64,000 nt of DNA from assembly GCA_949361645.1 (NCBI GenBank), contig OX442419.1, forward strand, positions 8,731,377-8,795,376. Direction: 5' to 3'. The notes below the pieces were generated by a model that saw only the letters and a list, made by a program, of their open reading frames with translations, had not been told where the DNA came from and ran no database searches. How positions within the stretch are numbered: the first letter of the stretch is position 1; every line of letters begins with the position of its first letter. Positions 55,201-64,000 of this stretch are shown in pieces. The position numbers were made by a program, and so were the translations under genes. Source of the DNA: Spongilla lacustris (lineage: Eukaryota; Porifera; Demospongiae; Spongillida; Spongillidae).

Positions 55201-58200
55201 AGGTGAACTAGTGTGGTGAGGGAAGGTGTACTAGTGTAGTGAGGGAAGGTGTACTAGTGTGGTGAGGGAAGGTGTACTAGTGTGGTGAGGGAAGGTGTAC
55301 TAGTGTGGTGATGGAAGGTGTACTAGTGTGGTGAGGGAAGGTGTACTAGTGTAGTGAGGGAAGGTGTACTAGTGTGGTGATGGAAGGTGTACTAGTGTGG
55401 TGAGGGAAGGTGTACTAGTGTAGTGAGGGAAGGTGAACTAGTGTAGTGAGGGAAGGTGTACTAGTGTGGTGAGGGAAGGTGTACTAGTGTGGTGAGGGAA
55501 GGTGTACTAGTGTGGTGATGGAAGGTGTACTAGTGTGGTGAGGGAAGGTGAACTAGTGTGGTGAGGGAAGGTGTACTAGTGTGGTGAGGGAAGGTGTACT
55601 AGTGTGGTGAGGGAAGGTGTACTAGTGTGGTGAGGGAAGGTGTACTAGTGTGGTGAGGGAAGGTGAACTAGTGTGGTGAGGGAAGGTGTACTAGTGTGGT
55701 GAGGGAAGGTGTACTAGTGTGGTGAGGGAAGGTGTACTAGTGTGGTGAGGGAAGGTGTACTAGTGTGGTGAGGGAAGGTGTACTAGTGTGGTGATGGAAG
55801 GTGTACTAGTGTGGTGAGGGAAGGTGTACTAGTGTGGTGAGGGAAGGTGTACTAGTGTAGTGAGGGAAGGTGTACCAGTGTGGTGAGGGAAGGTGTACTA
55901 GTGTAGTGAGGGAAGGTGTACTAGTGTAGTGAGGGAAGGTGTACTAGTGTGGTGAGGGAAGGTGTACTAGTGTAGTGAGGGAAGGTGTACTAGTGTAGTG
56001 AGGGAAGGTGTACTAGTGTGGTGAGGGAAGGTGTACCAGTGTGGTGAGGGAAGGTGTACTAGTGTAGTGAGGGAAGGTGTACTAGTGTAGTGAGGGAAGG
56101 TGTACTAGTGTGGTGAGGGAAGGTGTACTAGTGTAGTGAGGGAAGGTGTACTAGTGTAGTGAGGGAAGGTGAACTAGTGTAGTGAGGGAAGGTGTACTAG
56201 TGTGGTGAGGGAAGGTGTACTAGTGTGGTGAGGGAAGGTGTACTAGTGTAGTGAGGGAAGGTGTACTAGTGTGGTGAGGGAAGGTGTACTAGTGTAGTGA
56301 GGGAAGGTGAACTAGTGTGGTGAGGGAAGGTGTACTAGTGTGGTGAGGGAAGGTGTACTAGTGTAGTGATGGAAGGTGTACTAGTGTAGTGAGGGAAGGT
56401 GTACTAGTGTAGTGCGGGAAGGTGTACTAGTGTCGTGAGGGAAGGTGTACTAGTGTAGTGAGGGAAGGTGTACTAGTGTAGTGAGGGAAGGTGTACTAGT
56501 GTGGTGAGGGAAGGTGTACTAGTGTGGTGAGGGAAGGTGTACTAGTGTGGTGAGGGAAGGTGTACTAGTGTAGTGATGGAAGGTGTACCAGTGTGGTGAG
56601 GGAAGGTGTACTAGTGTAGTGAGGGAAGGTGTACTAGTGTAGTGATGGAAGGTGTACTAGTGTAGTGAGGGAAGGTGTACTAGTGTGGTGAGGGAAGGTG
56701 TACTAGTGTGGTGATGGAAGGTGTACTAGTGTGGTGAGGGAAGGTGTACTAGTGTAGTGAGGGAAGGTGTACTAGTGTGGTGAGGGAAGGTGTACTAGTG
56801 TGGTGAGGGAAGGTGTACTAGTGTGGTGAGGGAAGGTGTACTAGTGTGGTGAGGGAAGGTGTACTAGTGTAGTGAGGGAAGGTGTACTAGTGTGGTGAGG
56901 GAAGGTGTACTAGTGTGGTGAGGGAAGGTGTACTAGTGTGGTGAGGGAAGGTGTACTAGTGTAGTGAGGGAAGGTGTACTAGTGTAGTGAGGGAAGGTGA
57001 ACTAGTGTAGTGAGGGAAGGTGTACTAGTGTGGTGAGGGAAGGTGAACTAGTGTAGTGAGGGAAGGTGTACTAGTGTGGTGAGGGAAGGTGTACTAGTGT
57101 GGTGAGGGAAGGTGTACTAGTGTGGTGAGGGAAGGTGTACTAGTGTAGTGAGGGAAGGTGTACTAGTGTGGTGAGGGAAGGTGTACTAGTGTAGTGATGG
57201 AAGGTGTACTAGTGTGGTGAGGGAAGGTGTACTAGTGTGGTGAGGGAAGGTGTACTAGTGTAGTGAGGGAAGGTGTACTAGTGTAGTGAGGGAAGGTGTA
57301 CTAGTGTGGTGATGGAAGGTGTACTAGTGTGGTGAGGGAAGGTGTACTAGTGTAGTGAGGGAAGGTGTACTAGTGTGGTGAGGGAAGGTGTACTAGTGTG
57401 GTGAGGGAAGGTGTACTAGTGTAGTGAGGGAAGGTGTACTAGTGTAGTGAGGGAAGGTGTACTAGTGTAGTGATGGAAGGTGTACTAGTGTGGTGAGGGA
57501 AGGTGTACTAGTGTAGTGAGGGAAGGTGTACTAGTGTGGTGAGGGAAGGTGTACTAGTGTGGTGAGGGAAGGTGTACTAGTGTGGTGATGGAAGGTGTAC
57601 TAGTGTAGTGAGGGAAGGTGTACTAGTGTGGTGAGGGAAGGTGTACTAGTGTGGTGAGGGAAGGTGTACTAGTGTGGTGAGGGAAGGTGTACTAGTGTGG
57701 TGAGGGAAGGTGTACTAGTGTAGTGATGGAAGGTGTACTAGTGTAGTGAGGGAAGGTGTACTAGTGTAGTGATGGAAGGTGTACTAGTGTAGTGAGGGAA
57801 GGTGTACTAGTGTAGTGAGGGAAGGTGTACTAGTGTGGTGAGGGAAGGTGTACTAGTGTGGTGAGGGAAGGTGTACTAGTGTGGTGAGGGAAGGTGTACT
57901 AGTGTGGTGAGGGAAGGTGTACTAGTGTAGTGAGGGAAGGTGAACTAGTGTGGTGAGGGAAGGTGTACTAGTGTGGTGAGGGAAGGTGTACTAGTGTAGT
58001 GAGGGAAGGTGTACTAGTGTGGTGAGGGAAGGTGTACTAGTGTAGTGAGGGAAGGTGTACTAGTGTGGTGAGGGAAGGTGTACTAGTGTAGTGAGGGAGT
58101 ATGCAATCAAGGTTCCAGAATGCCTGACAAACACATGCAGCAGTGATTAAAATGCAGCAAAGTACATGTACACGTACATGATAAACAGAAAACCATTGGC

Positions 58201-58261
58201 ACAAATCTAGCACCAAAACAGTGAATCGAATCAAACAAACACACACAAGCATAAAAAACAA

Positions 58262-58309
<48 letters not shown>

Positions 58310-58362
58310 CAGATACACACACAGATACACACACATGCACACAAGCATGCACACACATGCTG

Positions 58363-58394
<32 letters not shown>

Positions 58395-58434
58395 AAAAAC
58401 AGATACATGTACACACACACAGATACACATACAT

Positions 58435-58488
<54 letters not shown>

Positions 58489-58843
58489 CTCGTAGGTTCA
58501 TGTCCAGCATAGGCCTTGTCCCAGTCTTTCTTGCCCTCAACTGACCACACTCCTCACTCCCTCCTCTTCCCCGCTCCCTTCTGTCCATCACCTCCCACTT
58601 GAGTTGGGTCGCAGTACCGTCCATGACGAATACAAGTTTAACCCCTAGCTGGCTGAGGCGAAGGGTCCTGAACAGGAGGTTCCGCAGGTGTGGCCTCTTC
58701 ACGGCTGAAGCCAGGCCTCTGGCCCCGTAGGACTCGCACACCCATCCGCTTAGATCGACCGCAAGAGTCTTTCCACTGAGCGCCGACAAAGGTAGGCTCG
58801 TCTCCACGGGCGACAATATAGGCCACAAGTCTTTTACACCCAT
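37967..58843 (-). CDS. GEN1: GEN1 Holliday-junction 5' flap endonuclease (multi-exon, core exons not visible)
   Basis: Exons found on the minus strand, in order: 58843-58487, 58123-58099 (cut by the minisatellite), 48277-48098, 48001-47947, 47913-47877, 47822-47736, 45353-45227, 40672-40602, 40341-40280, 39240-39174, 38601-37967. Nearly all junctions have GT/AG and compatible phases. From memory of the family, the order matches human GEN1: XPG-N, helix-hairpin-helix, acidic linker, chromodomain-like part, variable tail. GEN1 is a Rad2/XPG nuclease that resolves Holliday junctions. Start: MGVKDLW at 58843 is preferred over the ATG at 58852, because then the catalytic Asp falls at residue 30 ([10 protein letters not shown]) as in human GEN1. 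The XPG-I exon(s) with the GEAEA and NDGD motifs are not in the readable sequence, and a short exon or donor shift between 47736 and 45353 remains unresolved. Whether the gene is functional depends on what lies in the array and gap. Confidence 0.88.
38655..39135. repeat. GEN1: Minisatellite CCAGTAATCACATATATTTG, about 13 units
   Basis: Units of about 33-45 bp; the length varies with the number of (ACATGT) blocks between cores. Intronic in GEN1; the ORFs through it (both strands) are artefacts. Confidence 0.93.
39174..39240 (-). CDS. GEN1: GEN1 exon: chromodomain C-terminal helix
   Basis: Reads [20 protein letters not shown] ending KKG, matching human LFEAAYPEIVAVYQKQK. Acceptor ATTAG, donor GTACGT; 67 bp, phase 1 at its end joins the last exon as G-KKQTKK. 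Confidence 0.85.
40280..40341 (-). CDS. GEN1: GEN1 exon: chromodomain-like acidic part
   Basis: Reads [20 protein letters not shown] with acceptor CTCAG and donor GTAAGT. Phases fit both neighbours. Identity rests mainly on position and splicing. Confidence 0.65.
40602..40672 (-). CDS. GEN1: GEN1 exon: chromodomain-like strand region
   Basis: Reads [20 protein letters not shown], aligning with human IVKTRIRNGVHCFEIEW of the GEN1 chromodomain. Acceptor TTCCAG, donor GTGAGT, phase 1. Confidence 0.85.
41255..41340. repeat. (GGGAGG)n tract
   Basis: Purine-rich, G-run-rich strand on plus; able to form G-quadruplexes in principle. In the 4.5-kb GEN1 intron 40673-45226. Confidence 0.85.
41505..41695. 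repeat. 24-bp minisatellite CACCCCTAATGACTCCATA
   Basis: Eight copies of a 24-bp unit; the last ones have TTCA in place of TCCA. Confidence 0.93.
41911..41976. repeat. (AC)n microsatellite
   Basis: About 66 bp of pure AC in a GEN1 intron. Confidence 0.95.
43147..43210. repeat. (AC)n microsatellite
   Basis: CA-rich tract with three interruptions, bounded by ACATGTACATGTACA blocks on both sides. Confidence 0.93.
45030..45230. repeat. GEN1: (AC)n/(ACTC)n compound microsatellite
   Basis: Begins beside the GEN1 exon 45227-45353, so the splice donor of that exon is in the repeat itself (minus-strand GTGTGT). Confidence 0.93.
45227..45353 (-). CDS. GEN1: GEN1 exon before the chromodomain
   Basis: Reads [20 protein letters not shown] and [15 protein letters not shown], matching the human EKMEWPNHYACEKLLVLLTHY region. 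The acceptor is TCTAG. The donor lies in a GTGTGT run, so the exact end is uncertain by a few bases. Confidence 0.8.
45785..47425. repeat. 22-bp minisatellite CATCTGCTGCCCCCTATAG, about 74 units
   Basis: The 22-bp unit alternates TGCTGCC and TGCTACC variants; a few units have ACAATGTA or CATGTA insertions. Runs of variants recur (for example 46050-46290 and 46400-46640), which suggests duplication of blocks. Intronic in GEN1. Confidence 0.96.
47736..48001 (-). CDS. GEN1: GEN1: three short exons after the nuclease core
   Basis: Exons 48001-47947 ([18 protein letters not shown]), 47913-47877 ([12 protein letters not shown]) and 47822-47736 ([20 protein letters not shown] then RMPDVTGAM). They follow the human order SEVENNI, FPFHEVIQEFL.NKDK, RPDL. 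The first intron between them would be only 33 bp and the second 54 bp; the 33-bp intron is unusually short and needs transcript support. Confidence 0.72.
48098..48277 (-). CDS. GEN1: GEN1 exon: helix-hairpin-helix core
   Basis: Reads [33 protein letters not shown], then [21 protein letters not shown] carries a catalytic Asp and GVPGVGKE is the family's DNA-binding H2TH signature. Acceptor CACAG, donor GTAAGG. Confidence 0.93.
48280..48399. repeat. G-rich GAGGGTGATGTGGGGGG array at gap edge
   Basis: Units of about 17-22 bp in the GEN1 intron, cut by the assembly gap. The G-runs probably caused the assembly break. Confidence 0.9.
48400..48599. other. Assembly gap, 200 N
   Basis: Exactly 200 Ns, which suggests a placeholder rather than a measured length. 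It separates two different tandem arrays and probably hides unique GEN1 sequence. Confidence 0.98.
48600..58098. repeat. 9.5-kb 23-bp minisatellite, about 413 units
   Basis: The 23-bp unit contains GTGTACTAGTGTGGTGA followed by GGGAAG. Four common variant positions occur: GTGTG/AGTGA, GAGGG/GATGG, GTGTAC/GTGAAC and TACTAG/TACCAG; some units have one extra base (GTAGGTGAG). The right edge abuts GEN1 exon 2; the left edge is the assembly gap, so the true size is unknown. Confidence 0.98.
52502..57285. repeat. 2392-bp tandem duplication inside the array
   Basis: The variant pattern of 52502-54893 repeats at 54894-57285, offset exactly 2392 bp (104 units). Rare markers line up: GATGGGAGG at 52757 and 55149, TGCGGG at 54021 and 56413, GTGAAC at 54605 and 56997. 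Confidence 0.85.
58099..58123 (-). CDS. GEN1: GEN1 exon 2 start, running into the minisatellite
   Basis: After a GTTTGTCAG acceptor, in phase 0, 25 bases read AFWNLDCI, which fits the helix just before the GEAEA motif (human CLHMLECLGIP). Then the 23-bp array begins. No donor of good quality precedes the array. Confidence 0.62.
58261..58484. repeat. GEN1: (CA)n tracts in GEN1 intron 1
   Basis: Three CA blocks with ACAGATACA spacers fill the intron between exon 1 and exon 2. Long ORFs on both strands here are artefacts. Confidence 0.95.
58487..58843 (-). CDS. GEN1: GEN1 exon 1: XPG N-domain
   Basis: It encodes [23 protein letters not shown] (Asp30), [20 protein letters not shown] and KLVFVMDG (Asp75, where human has Glu). 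It ends NLRE in phase 0 at a GTGTGT donor that is also the first unit of a (GT)n tract. The N-terminal glycine after Met1, important in this superfamily, is present. Confidence 0.93.
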
Positions 58844-58852
58844 GTCGGGCAA

Positions 58853-60079
58853 GGCTGCGGCTGTGAAAACTATTAAAATGGAAGTTACAATGGGTTATGG
58901 CTTTTCGATGCTGGTAGGCTGGCCAGCACGGGAGATACATGCACATGGGAAGATGGGAGGCGTTGTAGATACTCTAGGAATGGTCTATGTAGCTTGGATC
59001 TAAAAAAATAAATAAATAAAAGGTAACAAAATACAGTTACTACTAGTACTGTAACCATAGATTTAGCACATATGCTGTAACGTGAATGGAATATAATAAT
59101 ATTGGACACCCTGAAAAAAATTCAAATACACAGTTTCTCTATCTTCATTCAGTACAAAAGACACCTACAAACGTACTTGAACTCCGCCGATTTTCCCGGT
59201 TCAAAGCACGTGATATAAATTTAATACATCCAATGTAAAACTACATCTATTTATAAACGCGCGGATAGTCTGTCTGTCTGTGTTCATTTTTTGAGCGTTT
59301 GGCTGGGCCGCCGGTTTTGGACAAAATTGGACTCTTTAGACTCCAATCAACGATGCGCAGACAGTGACGGGCTTACGTATACTTTTTTTAATTTCGCAAC
59401 TTCTTCTCTCAGTGTTTCTGTTCCTGCTGTTGATATCGGGCGCTCATTTAAGTACCGAATACCCGTTGCTACGTGACGTGTTGTTTTTAAAGAATTGTGA
59501 CTGTATTGAATACCCTCCCCCCTCCCTTCCTCCCACTCCCGCCATGTTGTTTTTGAAAGGAGTACTAGTATTGGGTCTGTACTTTAATAAATACAGCTCT
59601 GGCATGTAAACCAAAATGCACCAGTTTCATGGCAATGGTCTATATGAAAAAATGCATGCAAAGCTGCAATGGGCATCTAGTAAACTTAAACTTGTGGTAA
59701 CAAGTTTCTTTTACTGCCAGATTAATAAAAAGGACACCAGCATTAAAGTTTTATTTTTATTTGTTTTTAAAGTAATTGAGTGATATCAGGAGTAAGGATA
59801 AAGAAGAACATTCATAATGGCAATGTTGGCATGCAAAAAATAAATCAATAGATCAACTTCACTAAATTAAATGAATGGCATACTGTAAGTATGATGTTGA
59901 CATACAAAAAAAATAAATCAATGGGCATTGGCATTATATTTGTGCATTGCCTAATAAGTCTGAGGGATCAGTGCAAGCCATTGACTGAAGAATAGGAGCA
60001 TTGAATTATTTGAGGTTACTCTGGGGACCGCTATCCAGGTTTATATGACTTATGTGTTGAATGCTGTGCTTTGATATAA
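58853..60079. other. GEN1 upstream region; no gene seen
   Basis: It should contain the GEN1 promoter. TCTGTCTGTCTGTG lies at 59269-59282. Apparent ORFs at 59.3-59.6 kb start at non-ATG codons or lack support. Confidence 0.45.
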
Positions 60080-60560
60080 GGAGAGCCAGCGTGCAAATGT
60101 CAGCCTTTGTGGCTAAGCATCTATTGTCATCAGCCTTAGTGACTATTTGTGTACTGCCGACCTTACATGTATGTACTGTCGGCCTTAGTGGCTATTTGTG
60201 TACTGCCAACCTTAGTGGCTACATGTACATAGTGGCTAAGTGTGTATTGTCAGTTTTAATGGCTCTGGGTGTATTTCCCGCCGTAGTGGCTATGTGTATT
60301 ATGGTCAGCCTTAGTTAGTATTTACAGCCTATAATAAGTGGCTATGGTGCAATTATCATCAGCCATGGTGGCTACATGTAGGTATGCAATTATCATCAGT
60401 CATGGTGGCTATGGTGGCTAATTGTGTATTCTCAGCTTTGGCTACTATGTGTAATTGTCAGCATTTTGTCAGCCTTTGCAATGGTGCTGTGTGTGTATTT
60501 TTAGCCTTAGTGGGTATGTGTGTAATTGTCAGCCTGGGTGGCAATGGATTACATCACCGC
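60080..60560. repeat. Degenerate GTCAGCCTTAGTGGCTA repeat
   Basis: About a dozen diverged units of 30-40 bp based on TCAGCCTTAGTGGCTATGTG. The ORF that crosses it has no known domain. Confidence 0.75.
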
Positions 60561-61191
60561 TACGCGGAAAGTGAGTGTGGAGAAATTGCTTGACCAGTGG
60601 GCGGTCCTTAATTAAATTCACTCATACCCCTGTCACGCGCTGCGGGTTGCAGTGCGGTGATGTCACCACTTTCTTGACTTGAGGTTCTGCGAACGAGATG
60701 TAAGAATCTTGTGTAATGTGCGTCAATGAAGCGCTGATAAATAGCAAAAGAATATTGCACAGTACTTCAGCAGGAGACTTGGTTCCGTATCTGCATTGTA
60801 TAAGGCTGAATGCGTTTGTTGGCTTTCCATGTGCTGCTTTAATTTATTGAAAAGATATGGAAAGATGTAGAAAAAGAAATCAAAGCACGTGTTCAAAGTG
60901 GAGAAGGAATGGACCGGAGCTGCAGGTATGACACAGCATATTCCTCCTCACTTACAACAGCCGCATCCTCTGCCACAACAACCACTCCCTCATCAGACAC
61001 AGCCTCACTCCCAGCAGCCACAATCACTCCCTCGTCAGATGATAACAATGCGCTTCATCTGTAGTACCGGACCGACCAGATTTTCTCCGTACAATAACGT
61101 GCATATCATACTACGCCACTGGGGGTCAGTATACGTACCAAAGATGTGTCGTGTGTTCGAACATATGATTGGAACTTGGAAGGGCCAGGCC

Positions 61192-61227
<36 letters not shown>

Positions 61228-61435
61228 CGTGTGCAAGCCTGTAAAGATGCAAAACACCGGTCCTAGTAATCCTTCACATTTGGTCGCAGCAGGCAGTATT
61301 TATCAGCGGCAGTTATTCAGCGAGACCCGGCCAGTGCAAGTTATTACACATCTGTTGTATTTGACGACCACTAGATCAGAGGGGAATTATAAAGTTGGAA
61401 GTGATACTGAGCAGATTTGATCATGATAGATGACC
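60561..61435. other. Non-coding or unrecognised exon; C-run
   Basis: A possible coding patch at 60850-61065 reads WKDVEKEIKARVQSGEGMD then a Ser/Thr-rich stretch, without a clear start; I cannot assign it. A pure C-run lies at 61192-61225. Confidence 0.4.
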
Positions 61436-61437
61436 TG

Positions 61438-61765
61438 GAACTCCACATAACACATATCCATCTCTCCACATAACACACATCCATCTCCACATAACACATA
61501 TCCATCTCTCCACATAACACACATCCATCTCCACATAACACATATCCATCTCTCCACATAACACACATCCATCTCTTCATATAACACATGCATATCCATC
61601 TTTCCATACAACACATCCATCTCTCCACATAGAACACATCCATCTCTCCACATAAAACACATCCATCTCTCCGCATAACACATGGTTATCCACTTCTCCA
61701 TATAACACATATCCATCTCCCTAAATAGCAAACATCCATCACTCCATATAACACACATCCAAAGT
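61438..61765. repeat. CCATCTCTCCACATAACACA minisatellite
   Basis: About 14 imperfect units, 21-25 bp each, made of CCATCTC(TC)CACATAACACA(C/T)AT. Confidence 0.93.
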
Positions 61766-62333
61766 GGGCTGTGTAAGGGATCAGTCGAACGTATTGCCTG
61801 GTCTTCTTGGTATGTTCAGTTACCTCAACCAAGATAGCAGTACGAGACAGCCTAATACCAATTATACCATACAAGTGATTATATAGTGTTGACTGGCAGC
61901 ATAACTCAACTGATATCCAAAGAACAAGTACATCTCTACGTAAATAACCAAAAGATACTGCACTGTCTGGTTATAAAGTATAACAGCATTGGACCAAATA
62001 CGAAAAGTACACACACCAAATCAAAAGCATCATTTGCAGTTATTCAAACTTTTCAATTGTTTCTTGCATACAAAGTTGCAAATTCACTGTTTCCATCGTG
62101 CATCCTAACAGTTTGATATGCCTGGCAGTCCTCCATTTCCATAACATCACTTTTATTTTTAAAAAATAATGAAATGTTCTCAAACACAGCATTAAACTGA
62201 AAATTACATCCTACCTATTTTCGAGCGTGCTGCCTATCCTCTTGAAATGAATAGCTTGATCATAAAAATGTCTGTTATGTTTGTAGAGCAGAAGAGAAAG
62301 CTGTTAAAGATAGAAATTTATTTTAGTAATCCC
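61766..62333. other. Non-coding
   Basis: No ORF with recognisable features. It probably contains the 3' UTR of the minus-strand exon at 62334-62485. Confidence 0.4.
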
Positions 62334-62485
62334 TTACTGCTTCTTTTTCATAATCATGATTGTTCCCATGACAGCAAACACCAGCAGGATAAAAAACACC
62401 ACAACCAAAGTCACTACGGTGGCTGAAAACGTTTTTATGATAGGTGCTGACCAAACTGTAATAGCACTTGGAAGTGTTGTGAGTA
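62334..62485 (-). CDS. Terminal exon of a single-pass membrane protein (partial)
   Basis: After a pyrimidine-rich acceptor (CTTTTTTTAG, AG at 62487-62486) the exon reads LTTLPSAITVWSAPIIKTFS, then a hydrophobic span VVTLVVVFFILLVFAVMGTI and a short basic tail IMIMKKKQ before the stop. This is the C-terminal stub of a type I or tail-anchored protein; KKKQ or KK near the end could be a retrieval signal. The rest of the gene should lie to the right on the minus strand. Family unknown. Confidence 0.55.
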
Positions 62486-63117
62486 CTAAAAAAAGAAACA
62501 AAGTTAAAAGATAAATTGTACTGGAATTATCATACAAATTAGTTACAAACCAACTTCATACATGTAATCATTGTGCAGTGATTAGAGCTATGTGTTAAAC
62601 AGAATGTCATGCTTCAATTTGTGTCATTGCCAGGTGTGTGTTTCAATAATATTAGTAATTAAAATTGTAGCTTAAAAAAGTAATCACAACAGCTTTGCAA
62701 GCACAAGTTAATTTGAGGGTCATCACATTGTCAGATGTAGAGGTTATCAGCACAGCTCTGAGAGGATGGTACATCTTTGCAGGTCAATGGTTATTAAACA
62801 GCGGATAGCATCACAATGTATAGCAATAGTCATTTACATGTATCCCCCTACTCCTCCCAAATTATTCTTACACTATACACTCTTATTATAACTATATTAT
62901 TAGTACTTGCGGATGCTTGCATTTACCTTGTTAGTCATTGTGGTGATTCTACAAGTATCATTTTATGTTCCTACACAAAGAGGTGCCCATACCCCATAAA
63001 GAGTCTCCATCAGTGCAATAGCAACTTCATTGATCAGGGTGCTTCTCAATCAAGGAAAATTGTTTCTAAACAGTTAATTCACTAGTGATTGTGTTCAAAA
63101 GGTTTAATTATAGGTCG
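62486..63117. other. Putative intron of the membrane-protein gene
   Basis: No further exon is recognised up to the next repeat element. Confidence 0.4.
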
Positions 63118-63119
63118 TC

Positions 63120-63655
63120 ACCTACGCGTAGGCGCGTTAACCTCCATGTAGGCGTTGCAAATCGCTTTATTCCAAACAATGAACAAATAGCCAACGCTTG
63201 ACTGAAATAATGGGGATCAATATACTAAAGAGGGCTACTTGCAAGGTGGCGGCAGAAAACACCGCCAACGAGCTGCTAGTGTGACGTACGCTTTGTTGGG
63301 GCACGCCCCTCATTTAGCTGGAGTTGTTGCGATTTGCAAAAAACTTACTAGAAGCATTCTTCGTTTTATAGGCAGCTATAACTTTAACTCTTTTTGCCAA
63401 ATACGCACGATTTCCAACTTTTATACTCATTTTCATCAGGACCGTGGGCAATTTTTGTACGCTCCTTCATCTTGATTGTGTATCTAAAGTGCCGATGGTT
63501 GAATGAGCTCCAATGCGAATTAGAAACGAAGGCCTATGCTTAAGTGTTACTTCATTCGATTTCAAAGTTTTATGCGGTATTGAATGCGAGGACCATACAA
63601 TGCAATAGAACGCCTACACGTAGGCTAAAACAGCACTTTTTGCCTACATGTAGGC
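63120..63655. mobile_element. Possible non-autonomous element with CCTACRYGTAGG ends
   Basis: Palindromic modules CCTACGCGTAGGCG and CTCCATGTAGGCG at 63121-63156 are mirrored by CGCCTACACGTAGGC and GCCTACATGTAGGCGC at 63611-63655. The interior has an ORF (63239-63475) without recognised domains. No clear target duplication. Confidence 0.55.
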
Positions 63656-64000
63656 GCTTGATCGATCTATCATTAACAATAGAAGATATGCTCGTAAAAA
63701 TAAAAATAATATAATCTTTAATGCTTAATTAATATTAATAAAAGTCTCAACACCCCTATTTTTTTCAATTAAACATTAGCAATGTTAATAAAAAATGTAC
63801 ATGTAGAGTGGGTGGTTAGTTAAAAGTTGCAAATAGTATTTAATTAACTACTTCGTTTAGAAGTTATTGAAAATTGTTACCTTGATTTTTTAAATTTTCG
63901 CAAAGTGCTTGATTTATGGGCCATTGTATCTTGATTTAGTGGCTTGAATTTATTAATAAATTCGGCAAGTCATTAAAGAAAATGTTGGAGTTTTTGGTTG
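63656..64000. other. AT-rich, no gene
   Basis: Nothing recognised. Confidence 0.4.

Noticed and set aside
59364..59609. Signal-peptide-like ORF upstream of GEN1
   Set aside because: It begins at GTG, not ATG, and shows no splice or homology support.
60889..61266. Gln/Pro-rich ORF with a poly-Pro end
   Set aside because: The poly-Pro is a C-run, the start is not convincing, and the rest matches nothing I know; left as unassigned.

Overview
This is a eukaryotic, metazoan window, most likely from a demosponge. The grounds are an intronless GABA-B-type class C GPCR, genes split by very small introns, an animal GEN1 nuclease, a CD225/dispanin-like membrane protein, and mobile elements of kinds I associate with sponges and cnidarians: Ginger-type DNA transposons carrying Ulp1 and PHD modules, LINEs with a restriction-like endonuclease, and hAT and Harbinger-like elements. 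The species assignment is inference.

Layout. 1-3.3 kb: GABA-B-like receptor on the minus strand. 4.4-7.4 kb: a DUF4371/hAT-type transposase scrap, an 18-bp minisatellite, and a LINE ORF (RT plus restriction-like endonuclease) whose 5' end runs in frame out of the minisatellite. 7.6-8.4 kb: an orphan 258-aa ORF. 9.0-18.6 kb: nested transposons. An internally deleted Ginger element (TSD CCGT) holds an 80-bp hairpin MITE and a hAT-like element (TSD CTAGGAGA); the hAT holds a Ty3/Gypsy LTR element with identical LTRs and a second TIR element. 20.2-25.7 kb: a second nest, a Harbinger-like element (TSD TTA) with a decayed orphan Cys-rich gene, interrupted by another Ginger element (TSD TATA). 25.7-35.4 kb: foldback elements, non-autonomous TIR elements and four broken LINE fragments. 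36.4-37.7 kb: a four-exon dispanin-like gene (+). 38.0-58.8 kb: a GEN1 Holliday-junction resolvase gene (-), full of satellite DNA. 58.9-64 kb: mostly non-coding, with a terminal exon of a single-pass membrane protein (-) and several repeats.

The most striking locus is GEN1. The start of the gene, the helix-hairpin-helix region, the chromodomain-like region and the C-terminus can be built from about ten exons. The exons that should carry the catalytic residues equivalent to human E134/E136/D155/D157 are not visible. The second exon begins 58123 and, eight codons later, runs straight into a 9.5-kb array of a 23-bp minisatellite whose other edge is a 200-N assembly gap. The array contains a 2392-bp (104-unit) internal tandem duplication.

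The host genes look unrelated in function. The dispanin-like gene and GEN1 converge tail to tail with 286 bp between stop codons and probably have overlapping 3' ends. Most other coding signal belongs to mobile elements, and the target-site duplications allow the relative order of most insertions to be read.
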